Shown one piece after another: positions 1 through 11,196 of a stretch of 64,000 nt of DNA (position 1 is the first letter of the stretch; each line of letters starts with the position of its first letter). The notes beneath the pieces are model-generated. The model saw only the letters and a program-made list of their open reading frames with translations. It ran no database searches and was not told where the DNA came from. The stretch comes from Diphasiastrum complanatum (taxonomy: Eukaryota > Streptophyta > Lycopodiopsida > Lycopodiales > Lycopodiaceae): assembly GCA_029204225.1 (NCBI GenBank), contig CM055105.1, positions 49,200,688 through 49,264,687 of the forward strand, read 5' to 3'. The translations under genes were made by a program, and so were the position numbers.

Positions 1-2080
1 TCTCATTTTCCCAAGTAGCACCAATGGCCATTACGAACTGGTCATCATCACTCTCTCCATTCATGGAGGGTCCTGTAGGTGTATTTTTATCTCCTACCCA
101 GATGGTTAAGGCTTAGCGTAGGGGTTTGGAATTCTTCAAAACATCACCTAAGGGCAGGGTGACATGACTGGACAATAAAGCAGTTAAGGCTTCAGTCCCA
201 CTCCCTTCTGGTTCTAGGGAGGCGAACGGTTCTTCATCAAACTCAGGTTGGATAAGTCCTTCCTGGTTCATGGTTGAGATAGGAGCATTCACAGCTTGGT
301 CCAAGTATACAAGCGAATCCATAGTTTCTATTGGCCGATTGAGATCACCAATAGGGGCCTTAGCTTGCTCCTCTTGTATCCACTTTTTTACCTTGATATA
401 ACGATCTTTTTCTTTTTGTGGGTTGGGATACTCTCTTGGTCCAGCGGATTTAGTGTAATGGCTTATAGTACGGGGTTGACTATGCTCCTCGTTCAAAATT
501 CTCTCTACCACTAGGGACTCTTTCAAGTGTTGGACACGTGTTTGAATGTAGACAGGGGCTTCTGGTTTTGTGGATTTTGCTCTCCTATCATGTACAATAG
601 TTGAAAGGTTGACATGTGTGTCAACTTGCGGCTCTACTAGTCAGGATGGGCAATCTTTATAGCAATGGCCATGGCGATATTCCCTACAGATAGGTGTGTA
701 GGTGCCTTTATGTGGGCACTCGACAATGCGATGGTTCTCTCCATAGCCATAATATTGGATAGGTGCTCCATTTCCATAGAAACGTTGTTGTGTGGTAAAT
801 AAAGGATAAATAGAAGCTTCAGTTCCATCTGAGTAAAAACAAGGGAACCCTTGATCCTCAGGCACGTAGACATTCTCAAGGCTAAACTCTAGTTGACGTT
901 GAGGATCATGACTTGTGGCAGCAAGGTTTGCTGGGGTGATTTGGCGGTCCATCTGAGGCCCAGGCTATCGCACTATTAAGGTTGGTACTACGTTATTCGG
1001 TCCAAGTTGTGCTAAGCATTGTTGGGGTGCTTGCTGGAATGTGGGCCTTTGGTAGCTCGTAATTTGGGGACCCTGTTGTTGCATCCTCCACTGGTATTTC
1101 ATGCAACGGCTTGTATTCTTGGATTGTAGATACAAGTAGATGTATCATGATTGTTGGTGTTGCAAAAGATGCAAAACCTTTGGGCTATCTGTCTATTCAG
1201 TGGACATTCATTCGTCGTGTGATTTTTTTTTTTTTGTTGGCATGTGGGACACCAAACATTATCACGCTTGGGAAATTGGTTGACAATAGGCCCTTGTGGT
1301 GTGGTATTTTTCAATTTCTGTTCCCAGTTGATAGGCTGTTTGGGATCCCAGAAAGTGCAAAATCAGGATTTTCACACTTTCCAATGTAGAATGATGAGTA
1401 CTTGGGCTCTTGGCTCGCCCTTTGGACAGTGTACTGGGCTTAATGAAATCTATCAATGGTGAAGGAGGCGGACCAAAATGGGTTTTTACTGAGGCTGTAG
1501 AGGCAAGTTTCTCAAAAACTTTGAAGTCAGATATCTCGGCAATGGTGCAAGCTCTTGGCTCGTCCTTTTCATACAGTCTTCAGCAAGTAATTGTCTCTCT
1601 AATTTGAGCTAGGCGAGCCAAGCTGAGTAGATTTGGAGCTCTAGGACACCAAAACAGGTCCAGGGCATTTTTTCTGAGTACAATCTTCAGATCTTACTGT
1701 TTAGACTCACCCCTCTGATAGATGGTAGTTCAAACTCTGTTTTATCTTCAGTTAAGAGGGCGAGGCAAGTTGTCAAGATCTAGGCCTCCAAACATCAGTT
1801 GGGGATTCAAGACCCTGTTTGGTAGTTTTGTGAAGTTGCCACAGTCAGATTTGGGGAGGCAGATTCATGATGGTTTAAAAATTAGTTTGAAGGCTGTTTT
1901 TTGCACTGTCTCGTGGGAGAATGATAGTTCCTCACATACATATGCTCAAAACACCCAAACCACAAGCATAATAGTCATAATTTTTTTTTGCAAAGTAACC
2001 AGTAAAAACTAGTGACCAGTCCCTACAACAAAGCAAGTAGAAAAAAATGGAAAACAACAAAAGTTAGCAAGCATTTGACT
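1..2080 (-). mobile_element. Ty3/Gypsy internal region (gag side), minus strand, cut by the window start
   Basis: On the minus strand, downstream of a primer site (2081-2097) and LTR (2099-3062), several open stretches look like a retrotransposon Gag and the linker after it: 1099-1314, 641-952 (103 residues, with a weak Cys/His cluster near its C-terminus) and 113-526 (137 residues, acidic). Stops and frame changes separate them, so the element is inactive. I see no protease or reverse transcriptase; these would lie left of the window. Assignment to Ty3/Gypsy rests on the tRNA-Asp-type primer site and the paired zinc fingers; the 113-526 segment itself resembles nothing I can name. Confidence 0.6.
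1099..1314 (-). CDS. Gag zinc-finger segment of a Ty3/Gypsy element (fragment)
   Basis: This 71-residue open frame contains two consecutive Cys/His clusters: CPTC followed by HTTNEC, then CIFCNTNNHDTSTC, which is a standard CX2CX4HX4C zinc knuckle. In retrotransposon Gag proteins such knuckles bind the element's own RNA during packaging. The frame continues neither upstream nor downstream without stops, so this is a fragment of a decayed gag gene, read in the direction expected from the LTR at 2099-3062. Confidence 0.6.
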   Translation of the reverse strand: MKNTTPQGPIVNQFPKRDNVWCPTCQQKKKNHTTNECPLNRQIAQRFCIFCNTNNHDTSTCIYNPRIQAVA

Positions 2081-2097
2081 CCCTGGCAACGACGCCA
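2081..2097 (-). other. Retrotransposon primer-binding site, tRNA-Asp type
   Basis: Read on the minus strand this is TGGCGTCGTTGCCAGGG. It differs at two positions from the TGGCGCCGTTGCCGGGG primer site common in plant Ty3/Gypsy elements (complementary to the 3' end of tRNA-Asp). It sits one base inside the LTR end at 2099, exactly where a primer site belongs, and fixes the orientation of the element as minus. Confidence 0.7.
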
Positions 2098-2098
2098 A

Positions 2099-3062
2099 TG
2101 TTGTCAAGAAGTTGAGGACTTCCACCTTCTCCTCCTAAGTCGTTTGTAGCACGAGAAGTAGGGCTCGAACCTAGGAGCCTTGAGGATACATGCAAAACAA
2201 AAGGGTTAACACTATTTCTACTTGCAAGCAAAATGCCTTAAAAACACAACTAAAACCAAATAGTACTAACTTTAAAACCAAAACCACACTAACATTAACA
2301 CACTCTTCCACACCTTCTCCTCTCTCTCTCTCTTCCCTCTCTACTCACTCATACACTCTTCTACAAACTCTTAGAAAAGCTTCACTAAATTAGAAACACA
2401 CAATGATCTAACATGGGCTAAAATAGCAAGAACTTAGAAACAAAAGCAATAAGCATAAAGCCACACTATAATTAGCCACACACCAAAATTAGCACAAATG
2501 GACCCAAAATGGTAGCACTTAGCTCTCTTACATTAAGGATAGAAATTACATAGAAAGGGCTTCTCTTTATAGAAGCTTGTGGAGAGTCCTTTCCACACTT
2601 ACTTATGGGACTAGGAATTTCAAGTCTCAATATAGAATGCAAGTTCCTTTTTAGAATCTTGACATTGACTTTTGCATACTTTTTTAAATTTAAGTTTAAA
2701 CCTTGAGACTTGCAAAAATTGGTTTCCTGCCCCCTAGTGACTAATGGCACCACAAGTTGGACTTATGCACGCAGGGTGCCATACTTGGGGCCTAACGCAA
2801 CTTATTTAGTGACGGCTCTTCAAAATGGGCTTATACGCGCAGGATGTCATGCTTGGGCCATTAATTACACAAAATTGATATTTACATTAGCTTCTTCCCT
2901 GTAAGGTACTATTTTCCTCAGTTCTCCCAAGCTCCATTGTAATGCCCCTTAGGCCTTGTATTCCAGCCCCCACAACTGCGCACGATAAGTTTTCTTTCTT
3001 GTCGTTTGAATTCTTTTTATTCAATTATTTTTTACCTATCTTTTACACACCCCTCTCCAACA
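2099..3062 (-). repeat. 5' LTR of the minus-strand Ty3/Gypsy element
   Basis: The interval starts TGTTG and ends CAACA (plus-strand reading), the inverted TG...CA ends of an LTR, and its left end abuts the primer site. Inside are a pyrimidine-rich stretch (2280-2345) and AT-rich sequence with no coding potential. The left end is well defined; the right end (3062) is inferred from the matching terminal pentamer and could be off. The partner LTR is outside the window, so no identity comparison is possible. Confidence 0.55.
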
Positions 3063-4160
3063 CAAACCCTACGCACCATGGACAATCATGGATGAGTATT
3101 TCCATTATACTTTAATATCTATCTCTCTTCACTACGCTTAGAAAATGACATAAGTAAAAGAGATTGCTTCTAATCCTATCTACGAACCAGCTCAACTATT
3201 CTTGAAGAATCCTTGACCAACACCTAATAATAGGGGCTCCAAGATAACGTTCTTAGACAACATGGATATGCATAAGATATGAAGATTTTACGTAAGGGTT
3301 AGAACGGCACGGATCTACCTAATACCTGGTAAAAACAATGGAGATCCCTCATTAACAATATACTATACCTATCCGTAGCAATGTCCCTATACCATGGTTA
3401 ATAGACGAGTTCTGTATAGCATGGACTTGCTTAGAACCAATCATAACGATGCGATGCCCGTCACTGCATATGCAGTACATGTCGTTTGGATTAGTATGGT
3501 ACAGATGTACCCTAATACCTACATATTCATAACAATCAACCATGGCTATAGCTAACCCTGCCCGAATAAATGCCACATTAGACCTTTGGTGAGATACGAC
3601 TGGAAATCATGGATATACTCAGAAGTATGGATAGCGGTGCATGACAAACCTTGGTTTGCAAGGCCCACTTGGGTTAGAATGACATGGATTTACCCTAACA
3701 CCAGTACATGTGTCCACACCAAGTCTTTTAGCCAAAAAGAATGTAAACGGTTAAAACTTTTCATACTCTATTTCAAAATAAATACTAATTGATATGGTTC
3801 AATCGCCCATGGCATAAGCCCTGATACGGTAATATTAGGGCTTGGCCTATAGCTAAAAACCTTTCTATTGTTTGGGAAGGCAAACTATTAGTCACAAATG
3901 TTATTCATGCTGTTAAACAGTATAACTTCTTTTGGACATGAATAACAACTAACGCGCTCAGCTATGACACCTGTCTTCCCCACTATACTAACTTGTGTGA
4001 TTTTGTGCTGTGAGATGGTGGCAGGTATTAGCTGGACGTCTTGAAAGTGGTTATGTTTTATGGTGCTTTTTAGTAGTGTATTTTACCTTTTGGGATTATG
4101 AATAAAGAGTTCAAAAAGTTTTAGTCTTGCTTTGTCAAGAGGAACTAGGTGAAATTTTGT

Positions 4161-4162
<2 letters not shown>
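3063..4162. other. Non-coding stretch before the MTN exon
   Basis: No coding exon or element recognised. Around 3240-3720 there are loosely repeated phrases (catggata..., ggat[c/t]taccctaa[t/c]acc) suggesting an old decayed tandem repeat. Part of this is presumably the last intron of MTN, but I could not find the preceding MTN exon here. Confidence 0.35.

Positions 4163-4211
<49 letters not shown>
4163..4211. repeat. (CT)n microsatellite
   Basis: An uninterrupted CT dinucleotide array of about 24 units, 234 bp upstream of the MTN exon, presumably intronic. Confidence 0.95.
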
Positions 4212-4213
<2 letters not shown>

Positions 4214-4444
4214 GGATGTTATCTTATGCATATTTTTTCTCTAGACCTTTATATAGCATATTGCTACAACTCTTTTACCTGGATCTCAATTTTTAAGCCA
4301 AGTGAGCATTAGTACTCAAGCACTACCTTATGTACCATATGGTCATTATCTTTGAATACATGGGTTTTTTGTAGTTTGAGCTATCTGGTTTGTGATTCTC
4401 ATGAGCATACCATGTACTAAGACTGTAAATGCTGCTGTTTATAG

Positions 4445-4642
4445 GGTGCTGCCGTAGCTTACGTTGCGCATCTGTTTTCAGTCCCTGTGATTCTGTTGAA
4501 GGCAGTTACAGATATCATAGACGGAGGAAGGCCCACCTCAGAGGAGTTTCTGGAGAATCTCTCTGTAGCAGGAAATGCATTGCTAAAGATAGGAATTCAA
4601 GTCTTAGATTTTGTAAATGGGAAATACATCACTGAATTGTAG
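4445..4642 (+). CDS. MTN: 5'-methylthioadenosine nucleosidase, last coding exon
   Basis: After a TTTATAG acceptor (AG at 4443-4444) an open frame runs 65 codons to a TAG stop at 4640-4642. It begins GAAVAYVAHLFSVPVILLKA and continues VTDIIDG...PTSEEF. This is the C-terminal part of plant methylthioadenosine nucleosidases, which hydrolyse 5'-methylthioadenosine from ethylene, polyamine and nicotianamine synthesis to adenine and methylthioribose in the Yang cycle. The Asp of the VTD motif (residue 23 of the exon), the family's general acid, is conserved; the Glu of the MEGAA motif would be the last residue of the preceding exon. Length and end match the family. The exon looks intact and under constraint. 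Earlier exons are not visible between 1 and 4440, so a single-exon relic is possible but less likely. Confidence 0.85.
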   Translation, partial: GAAVAYVAHLFSVPVILLKAVTDIIDGGRPTSEEFLENLSVAGNALLKIGIQVLDFVNGKYITEL

Positions 4643-5516
4643 CCATTTTTTGACAGAATGTTGTTTTAAGCCCTAGAAATAATTTTGGAACATGTTCAAC
4701 ATTTTTCAAATGTTTTTCACGCCAATTTTTGGCTTAGAAAATTAAATATGCTGGTTGTGGCCAACTTCAAATTACAACTAGTATAAACATCCTGAATTAG
4801 TTTGTCAAGTTGATGATAACAAAGGTCCAAAAAGTGGATTCTTATGTTTTGATTAACTACTCTACACGTTTGAACCAGTGGCAATATTCTTTTTGGCTGT
4901 GTAAAAATCTGGAAGAACAAGCAATGTTTTTCATCAATTTGCTGATTGTCAACAGAATACAGTGTTGCTACAGTTGTTAATTCCCTATCCATCTATCACT
5001 TTCAAGTTTTAGATTAGAGTGACTGAGCATGATAGAAGGATTGAATAGATGAACTTTTGCTATTAGAAGCTAGTTTATCCTGGGATATTCACTGGTATCC
5101 ATAAATTAGTAACGGGTAATTTATTGCTAATCAAGATATCGGTAGTTTGGAGTATTGACCAGAGAAGAGGTCTCACTTAACATGAGTCGTGAACATGTGT
5201 AAGGACCTTGTTGCTGGGAACTGAAATACTCAGACTCCTAAGTCATCATTACATAGCTATTAAGTTGGGTCTATGTCTAAAAGCTAAGACGTAAAAGCCA
5301 AACAGTAAAGCACTGGATGCTCTTAGAACCAGTGTATGTTCCAATCTGCTAGCTTCTAGGACGTTTCTGTTCAGGGTCTCCCAAACGATAAAAGTAGGAT
5401 CTCTGTAAGTTATTTTAGGGCTGATGACTCTGGTGCTTAAAAGTTTTCGTAGGATACATATTTGAGCATTTTGGTAGGAGATGCTCTAGCAATGTTCGTT
5501 TGTAGGAGGGTCTGTC
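4643..5516. other. 3' flank of MTN, no feature recognised
   Basis: AT-rich sequence, probably including the MTN 3' untranslated region. Short open frames here lack any recognisable domain. No canonical element ends seen until the MITE target duplication at 5517. Confidence 0.4.
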
Positions 5517-5524
5517 CTTTGTAC

Positions 5525-6171
5525 CATAGTTGCAGTGAATCACGATTCGCTGGCACCGCGATTCTGACCGTGAATCGTGAAAAAATCAATTTTTTTTGAA
5601 AAAGTAGCTTATGTCTGAAATTTTTCCCAGAACTGCAGTAGATAGGGCACAAACAAATAAAAGTCAGTAGCTATTTGGTTGGCAAATGCTACAGTTTGGG
5701 CTATCAACTCTATGGATGATGATCACTTTTGCAATGATTTCACTCGAGATGTGAGTGCAATACAGTTGGGCATAAATATTGGACCCTTATCGGTGCGCAT
5801 TTGGACCCATTTTTATTACCAAGGGGTGTAGGAGGGACAGCACCCCCCTCCGCTACTGTCGCCGGGGGGGCCGGCGACAGCCACCTAGGCCACCTAGGTA
5901 CAATTGCCCTCACGGTTCTCTGTCTTTGTCCCACTGGAACCATCTCTGATCGTAACGGTTTTAAATTTTTATCCTTGACTGAACCCAACATGGATTAATG
6001 CACCTGAACTGGACCATCCTTACCCGAAACATTTGGCAAACTACATTGTAATAATGCTCTTAATTAAAGCTTTCATCTGATATCCATATTGTCCAAAAAA
6101 AATCAAAAAAAAAAAAAAACACGATTCTAGGAAAATTTGGAATCGCGATTCTGAATCGCAATGCAACTATG
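5525..6171. mobile_element. hAT-like MITE (647 bp) with terminal inverted repeats and 8-bp TSD
   Basis: The element begins CATAGTTGCA and ends TGCAACTATG, a perfect 10-bp terminal inverted repeat that extends imperfectly inward through arrays of GATTCACGATTCG-type sequence. It is flanked on both sides by the perfect direct repeat CTTTGTAC (5517-5524 and 6172-6179). Eight-bp target duplications are the hallmark of the hAT superfamily. There is no transposase inside, so it is non-autonomous. A perfect 10-bp hairpin, CTGTCGCCGG (5856-5865) with CCGGCGACAG (5871-5880), sits in a GC-rich island in the middle. Confidence 0.85.
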
Positions 6172-6775
6172 CTTTGTACCACCCTGTTATTTTCCAGACC
6201 TATATTTTTTTGCCTTTGCCTCTGTCCTAACTATGCCAAGGACAAGAGTATAGTGATAGAGGAACAAATTTAGCCATAGATTGTAAAGATTGTACATCAA
6301 TATCATGTGCATACTATGTGCTTTGAATTGCCCATTGGTTATAATGGTAATGTTGCATTTGAATTGCTTTCTTCAACTATTCGTATGAATGAGATGACTA
6401 GAGCAAGCGATGGTCATGATTGGGTTCACTATACAACGACAGATTATGAAGGATTTTCAGGTGTGGTCAGAGTTTCATGTTATGGTGGGAGCTTTTGTGT
6501 CATGATGTCAATTGCTTATATTTGAGAGCATTTTGTATGTAAAATACATGTCAAGTGGCCTGTGTATGCATCTATGCCTATGTTGCCAAGATATTCTCTC
6601 TCATTCCACGACATTTGTTACACAAGAATGGCCATATATCATGGAGTGCATGAACTTCGTTTCAGTGGAAAGTCAACCAAGGGCTACCCTGACTAAAATT
6701 CAAGATATGGTGCAACATATAGCAATTCCTACATTAGTGCGCAAACCAAAGAAAATACAAAAATTGATTGCCTGA
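6172..6775 (+). other. Unrecognised open stretches upstream of a Copia remnant
   Basis: Two open frames (6307-6525, 72 residues; 6512-6775, 87 residues) are visible. Neither shows a domain I recognise; the first has regular-looking codon use (MCFELPIGYNGNVAF...). They may belong to a decayed element continuous with the Copia RT that follows, or be chance frames. Confidence 0.25.
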
Positions 6776-7975
6776 AGAGGACATCTACATGGTGCAATCT
6801 GAAGGTTACAAATCGAAGGTAAACACAATCATGTGTGTAAACTTCATAAAGCACTTTATGGCTTGAAGCAATCTGCTCGAGTGTGGTTTCAAAGGATCAA
6901 TATTTTTTTTATTGATCATGGCTACACAAACTCAAATGTTTATTTCAAGGCAATGCAGCAGTCTTTTATCACCATCACTTTATATGTGGATGGCACATTG
7001 CTTTTCAACAACAGCATCGATCTGATAAAAGAAGCCAAGACAATGCTATCTTCCGAATTCGACATGATCGATCTGGGCGAAACTCATTTCTACTTTGGTA
7101 TTCAAATCCAAAGAGATAGAAATCGAAAGTTGATCTACAATACTCGGCATAGGTACATCTACAATATGTTAGTAAGATATAATCTGGTTAATTGCAAGAT
7201 AGCTCTCTCACCAATGGAACTAGGTCTCAAATTGTGAAAGGACCTGAGTCCTCAAACAATTCAAAAGGAGCAGATGCGTTAGTATCCTTATCATTTGATA
7301 ATAAGATATCTTTTGTACACCATGATCTGTACCAAACCAGACATAGCTTTTCAGTCAGCTCATTAAGTTAGTTTATGACCAATCCTAGTATAACACATTG
7401 GAAAGCTCTTGTCAGAGTTATGAGATACCTTTGAGCTACTATGGATTTTTGCATTTGTTATGGAGCAGTCGACAACAACAAACTCAACATTCTCAGTGGT
7501 TTTACAGATGCAAGTTGGGCAGGAGATGTGGACACTCGTAAATCCACTTTCGGATTTACATTCTTCCTCAACAATGGTTCTATTTCATGAAACAGTCGCA
7601 AGCGATCATCGATAGCTCTATCTTTCACTAAATTAGAGTATATCGCAGCCTCCCAAGCTACAAAGGAAGCAATTTAGTTGAGGAACTTACTTTTCGATAT
7701 CAGTCTGAATCAATATGCTCCGATGATTTTATATTGTGATAATCAAAGTGCCATTGTTTTATCGGCCAACCCTAGGTTTCATTCCAAGACTAAGCACATT
7801 GAAATCAAGTATCACTATGTCAAAAGCAAAGTTCTTAACAAAGAGGTTAACTTGCAGTCGAACGCAAGATATGACAACAAACATTTTTACCAAAGCATTA
7901 AGCTTGGATGCACACAAAAAGTTTTGTGCAGAACTAAGTTTGAAGGTTAAGGCATTCATGGATCTAGATTAAGGG
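6776..7975 (+). pseudogene. Ty1/Copia reverse transcriptase-RNase H remnant
   Basis: The frame 6833-7237 carries Copia RT hallmarks: LHKALYGLKQSARVWF, then LYVDGTLLF, then IDLGETHFYFGIQI. The catalytic YVDD box reads YVDG, so the second catalytic Asp is lost. Further on, in broken frames, comes RNase H: FTDASWAGD near 7500 and LYCDNQSAI...SKTKHIEIKYHYVKSK at 7730-7840. Several stops interrupt. The remnant ends in a purine tract and the start of an LTR (TGTTGGATTATTC at 7980), where it is cut off by the next element. Confidence 0.85.
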
Positions 7976-7979
7976 CGAG

Positions 7980-8069
7980 TGTTGGATTATTCTCCTCTAA
8001 TCGACTAATCGACAAGTCATTACGGAGATGGGAACCAGTGGTGGATTTCTTCTTGGATCTGAAAGTGAG
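7980..8069 (+). repeat. Truncated 3' LTR stub of the Copia remnant
   Basis: AAGGGCGAG followed by TGTTGG is a polypurine tract/LTR junction of Copia type. Within about 90 bp the sequence turns into gag of a different Copia-type element, so only the first bases of this LTR survive. Confidence 0.45.
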
Positions 8070-8332
8070 AATGGAGTCACTCTTAGTGCTCCAAGATCTC
8101 TTTGATATTGTCCTAGATGAAGAGGATGAGCCTCTTGGAGACAAGAATTGGTTAGATACAAGAAGAAGGCAAGACTAACACTTTATAGCATCAAAATGAA
8201 TGTTAGTGATGACCTCTTGAAGGAGGTAGCCTCTTGCACATCGGCCAAGGAAGCTTGGCATTCTTTAAAAGCTATATATGAATCCAACAATACTTCAAGA
8301 GTACTTATGCTAGGAAACCAAATCCTACAAAT
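8070..8332 (+). pseudogene. Outer Copia-type element: N-terminal gag, interrupted at 8332
   Basis: The reading MESLLVLQDLFDIVLDEEDE and then VRYKKKARL, SCTSAKEAWHSLKAIYESNN, RVLMLGNQIL is the N-terminal half of a Copia Gag (UBN2-type), with one frameshift near 8150. It stops exactly at the left edge of an inserted element and continues at 14290. The homologous uninterrupted gag is at 42418-42930, which shows where the two halves meet. Confidence 0.85.
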
Positions 8333-8972
8333 TGTGAGAGATTTCAACAAGTTTAGTCATATTTTGGTAATTTGTCAATTGAGACCAAAACTCATTTTAG
8401 GTTTAGAGATAAACTTTTTGAAGTTATGTTAGTTTAAAATACATTCAATAAACACTTTTTGAAAGTGTGAGAAAGTTGGTAGTCGAGTTTGAGAGAGATT
8501 CAAATTTAAACTTTGGGTACATTGAATCTAGTCCCAAAATAGTAGGATTTTTTTATATTGGAGGGAAAGTCAAGTGGCAAAGTAGGGTTTGGACCTGTTA
8601 TATATTGTTGTAACTCGTGGAGAAAAAGATCTTCTCTCTTCTCTCTCTCATTTCATCATTATACATGGTTCTCTTTGGGTTCTAATAATTGGTGCACTCT
8701 CATGATGTTATCTTGCAATTCTATGTGTAGAATGATCATTTATTGTTATTTTCGGTTCCACATGTGTGAAATACAGTAGGGTACTGTAATTGTACAGATA
8801 GCAACTATATTTTATGTTTTGGTTCATGTTTTATCAGTATCTCTTAGAGTTTGCATCTCATTTTGTATGTAGATGTTGATTTTTGTACATTGGCAGGATT
8901 GTTGGTTTGTCTCTTTGTAACCAAAGATCAGAAACATGGATTTGGATCTTGAATGATCTGAAATTCTTCACA
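8333..8972 (+). repeat. 5' LTR of inner Copia-type element
   Basis: Starts TGTGAGAGATTT and ends TTCTTCACA directly before the primer site TGGTATCAGAAC. It is about 640 bp and matches 13648-14289 along its whole length with scattered substitutions. It contains the plant-LTR phrase CCACATGTGTG near 8759. Confidence 0.93.
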
Positions 8973-8984
8973 TGGTATCAGAAC
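8973..8984 (+). other. Primer-binding site (initiator Met-tRNA)
   Basis: TGGTATCAGAAC immediately follows the LTR end; the canonical plant Copia site is TGGTATCAGAGC, complementary to the 3' end of initiator Met-tRNA. One mismatch. Confidence 0.85.
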
Positions 8985-9528
8985 TATTGTGTTTCAGGTT
9001 ATGAAAGGATCAATCATATTTATCAAAAATTTGGAGGAGTTACCAATGCTAGAGCATGCTAGATTGATTTCTACTCAAAATTTTCCATTTTTGCATATGT
9101 AGAATTGACCTTTTGTAGGTCAAAGCTCAATATAGGTTTATATACTTGATCAATTCCGATTTCACACTTGGTTTACTAGAATTACCCAATTTTTGGTGCA
9201 TTAGGAAGGTCTCATTGGAGGCTACAAGATGATATATCAAGTTTTTAGAAATTGCATGTAGATTTGAGATATTCAATTTTTTGTGATTTTGTTAAAACCC
9301 TGATTTTGATTGGATCGCTAGTTTGTGACATTACTGAACTTCATTTTAGTGTGTTTCAATCTTAGGAAGTGACAAAAATCATTAGATTGAGGATAGATCA
9401 TAGGTTGATCAAGATTTCACTATTCTATGTGTTGATTTTTCTAGTTATAAGTGCTAGAAGAGATTTGATAGTGCTTTGTGCATTGAAACAAGTTGAAAGA
9501 AGAAGATCAGGTCATTGCAACATGGCTA

Positions 9529-9728
9529 CAAGTGGTGGATTCATGTTGGAAGGCAATGATAGGCCTACCTCAAGTAACTATTCATTGTGAAAAGTGACGA
9601 TGGAATCACTTCTTGAGATGAATGATGTTTTAAATATTGTTGTAGGTCTGGAAGAGAGACCAGCAACGTCTCAACAAGATCAAAAGAGGTATGATAAGAG
9701 GGCCAAAAGGACTCTACACATGATTAAG
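9529..9728 (+). pseudogene. Inner element: N-terminal gag fragment
   Basis: A frame begins MATSGGFMLEGNDRPTSSNY and, past a stop, continues VTMESLLEMNDVLNIVVGLE and KRYDKRAKRTLHMIKMN. This is the N-terminus of a Copia Gag. It breaks off at about 9729 where a microsatellite-rich insertion starts; the last 55 bp are repeated at 11197-11251 where gag resumes. Confidence 0.75.
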
Positions 9729-9825
9729 ATGAATCTAACAATCTATTACTAACATAGACTATGTATTTATCTATAATCTTAAATTCTAAATCAATGCAAA
9801 ATGTTAAACACACACACACACATAT

Positions 9826-9963
<138 letters not shown>

Positions 9964-10157
9964 TATAAATTTAACAATCTATTACTAACCAACACTATCT
10001 ATATCTATTTGTCTATTAATTATAGATCAATGCAAAATTTAAAACACATACACATCCTCTCAAACACACACATACACTATCTTAAATAATTCTAACAATC
10101 TATTATAAACACTATCATAAATCAATCTATTATAAACACTATCACAGTCTATTATAA

Positions 10158-10160
<3 letters not shown>

Positions 10161-10250
<90 letters not shown>
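10161..10250. repeat. (TC)45 microsatellite
   Basis: Uninterrupted TC dinucleotide array of 90 bp; a CA array follows at 10506-10528. Confidence 0.97.
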
Positions 10251-10253
<3 letters not shown>

Positions 10254-11196
10254 ACTTTATTTCTCAAAAAAACAAAAACAAAACATAAACTCCAAAATCT
10301 TTCAATATCTTCAAGCATACATCTACACTTCACCTCTTCTCTATCTTTCTTTCTCACAAATTACAAATCTAATAATATATTATTACCAAACACTATCCTA
10401 AATAATACCAACAATCTATTACAAGACCATTCAAAACCATATTCATACTAACAATATTCAAAACCATTCTAAATCAATGCAAAATTTAAAACACATACAC
10501 ATGTAACACACACACACACACACACACAAAAAAAAAAAATCTCTATCTCTTTTTATCTGTCACACTCTCTATCTCTTCTCAAAACAAACAAACAAAAAAC
10601 AAAACAAACGAAAATCAAGCACCAACCTCAAACACTGATCTTCAAACATTGATCTTCAAGCACTGATCTTCAAGCCCTCAAGAATTGATCTTCAGGCTTT
10701 CAATCGCTCTCAATCACTCCAAAGACGCTCCAACCTGCAAAAAACAAAGAGAGAGAAGGCGCTGGATCGCACGAATTCGAGAAACCAAACAGACGTCAGA
10801 ATTTGACGACTCTAAAACACGTCGGACTCCGTCGTCCATGCCTATTCAGGCCCGGACGACAAGTCGCAGATGTCATGGACAGGCTTTTGGATTGTTGACA
10901 TGGATGTCAAATTTCGACGTTTGTCGGATTCCGACGTCCATGTTGGATTACACATATATTTTTTTTTGAAAAAATATGTCAAGCCATATCCATGTCTGAA
11001 TGTCGGCATTCGACATGTCGAATTCTGACGGGCCTTTCAAAAATTGGTTGTCGCCCATATTTTCCGATCACCGGCTCTGATTTTTGGATTTTTTACTTGG
11101 ACATCGTATTTCGACGTGTCGAATTGCGACGAATTATGAAAATTTCGAAAATACGTTAGATGCCCACGTCGAAATCTGCACGATATATTATTGTGA

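Noticed and set aside
3586-4440. Earlier MTN exons
   Set aside because: Searched all frames for the family's GDSLDM and MEGAA-proximal blocks; none found.
5801-5998. Frame with LPRGVGGTAPPSATVAGGAG as a possible gene, and an opposite-strand partner (5740-5991)
   Set aside because: It lies wholly inside the MITE; the GC-rich hairpin keeps both strands open.
8973-8984. tRNA genes at the Met-tRNA-like sites (also 18179, 61401, 2081)
   Set aside because: Only the 12-17 bases complementary to a tRNA 3' end are present, next to LTRs: primer sites.
10685-10969. 94-residue basic frame in the CGACG-rich island
   Set aside because: Arg-rich because of CGA/CGT motif density; no domain and no homologous frame in the neighbouring repeats.
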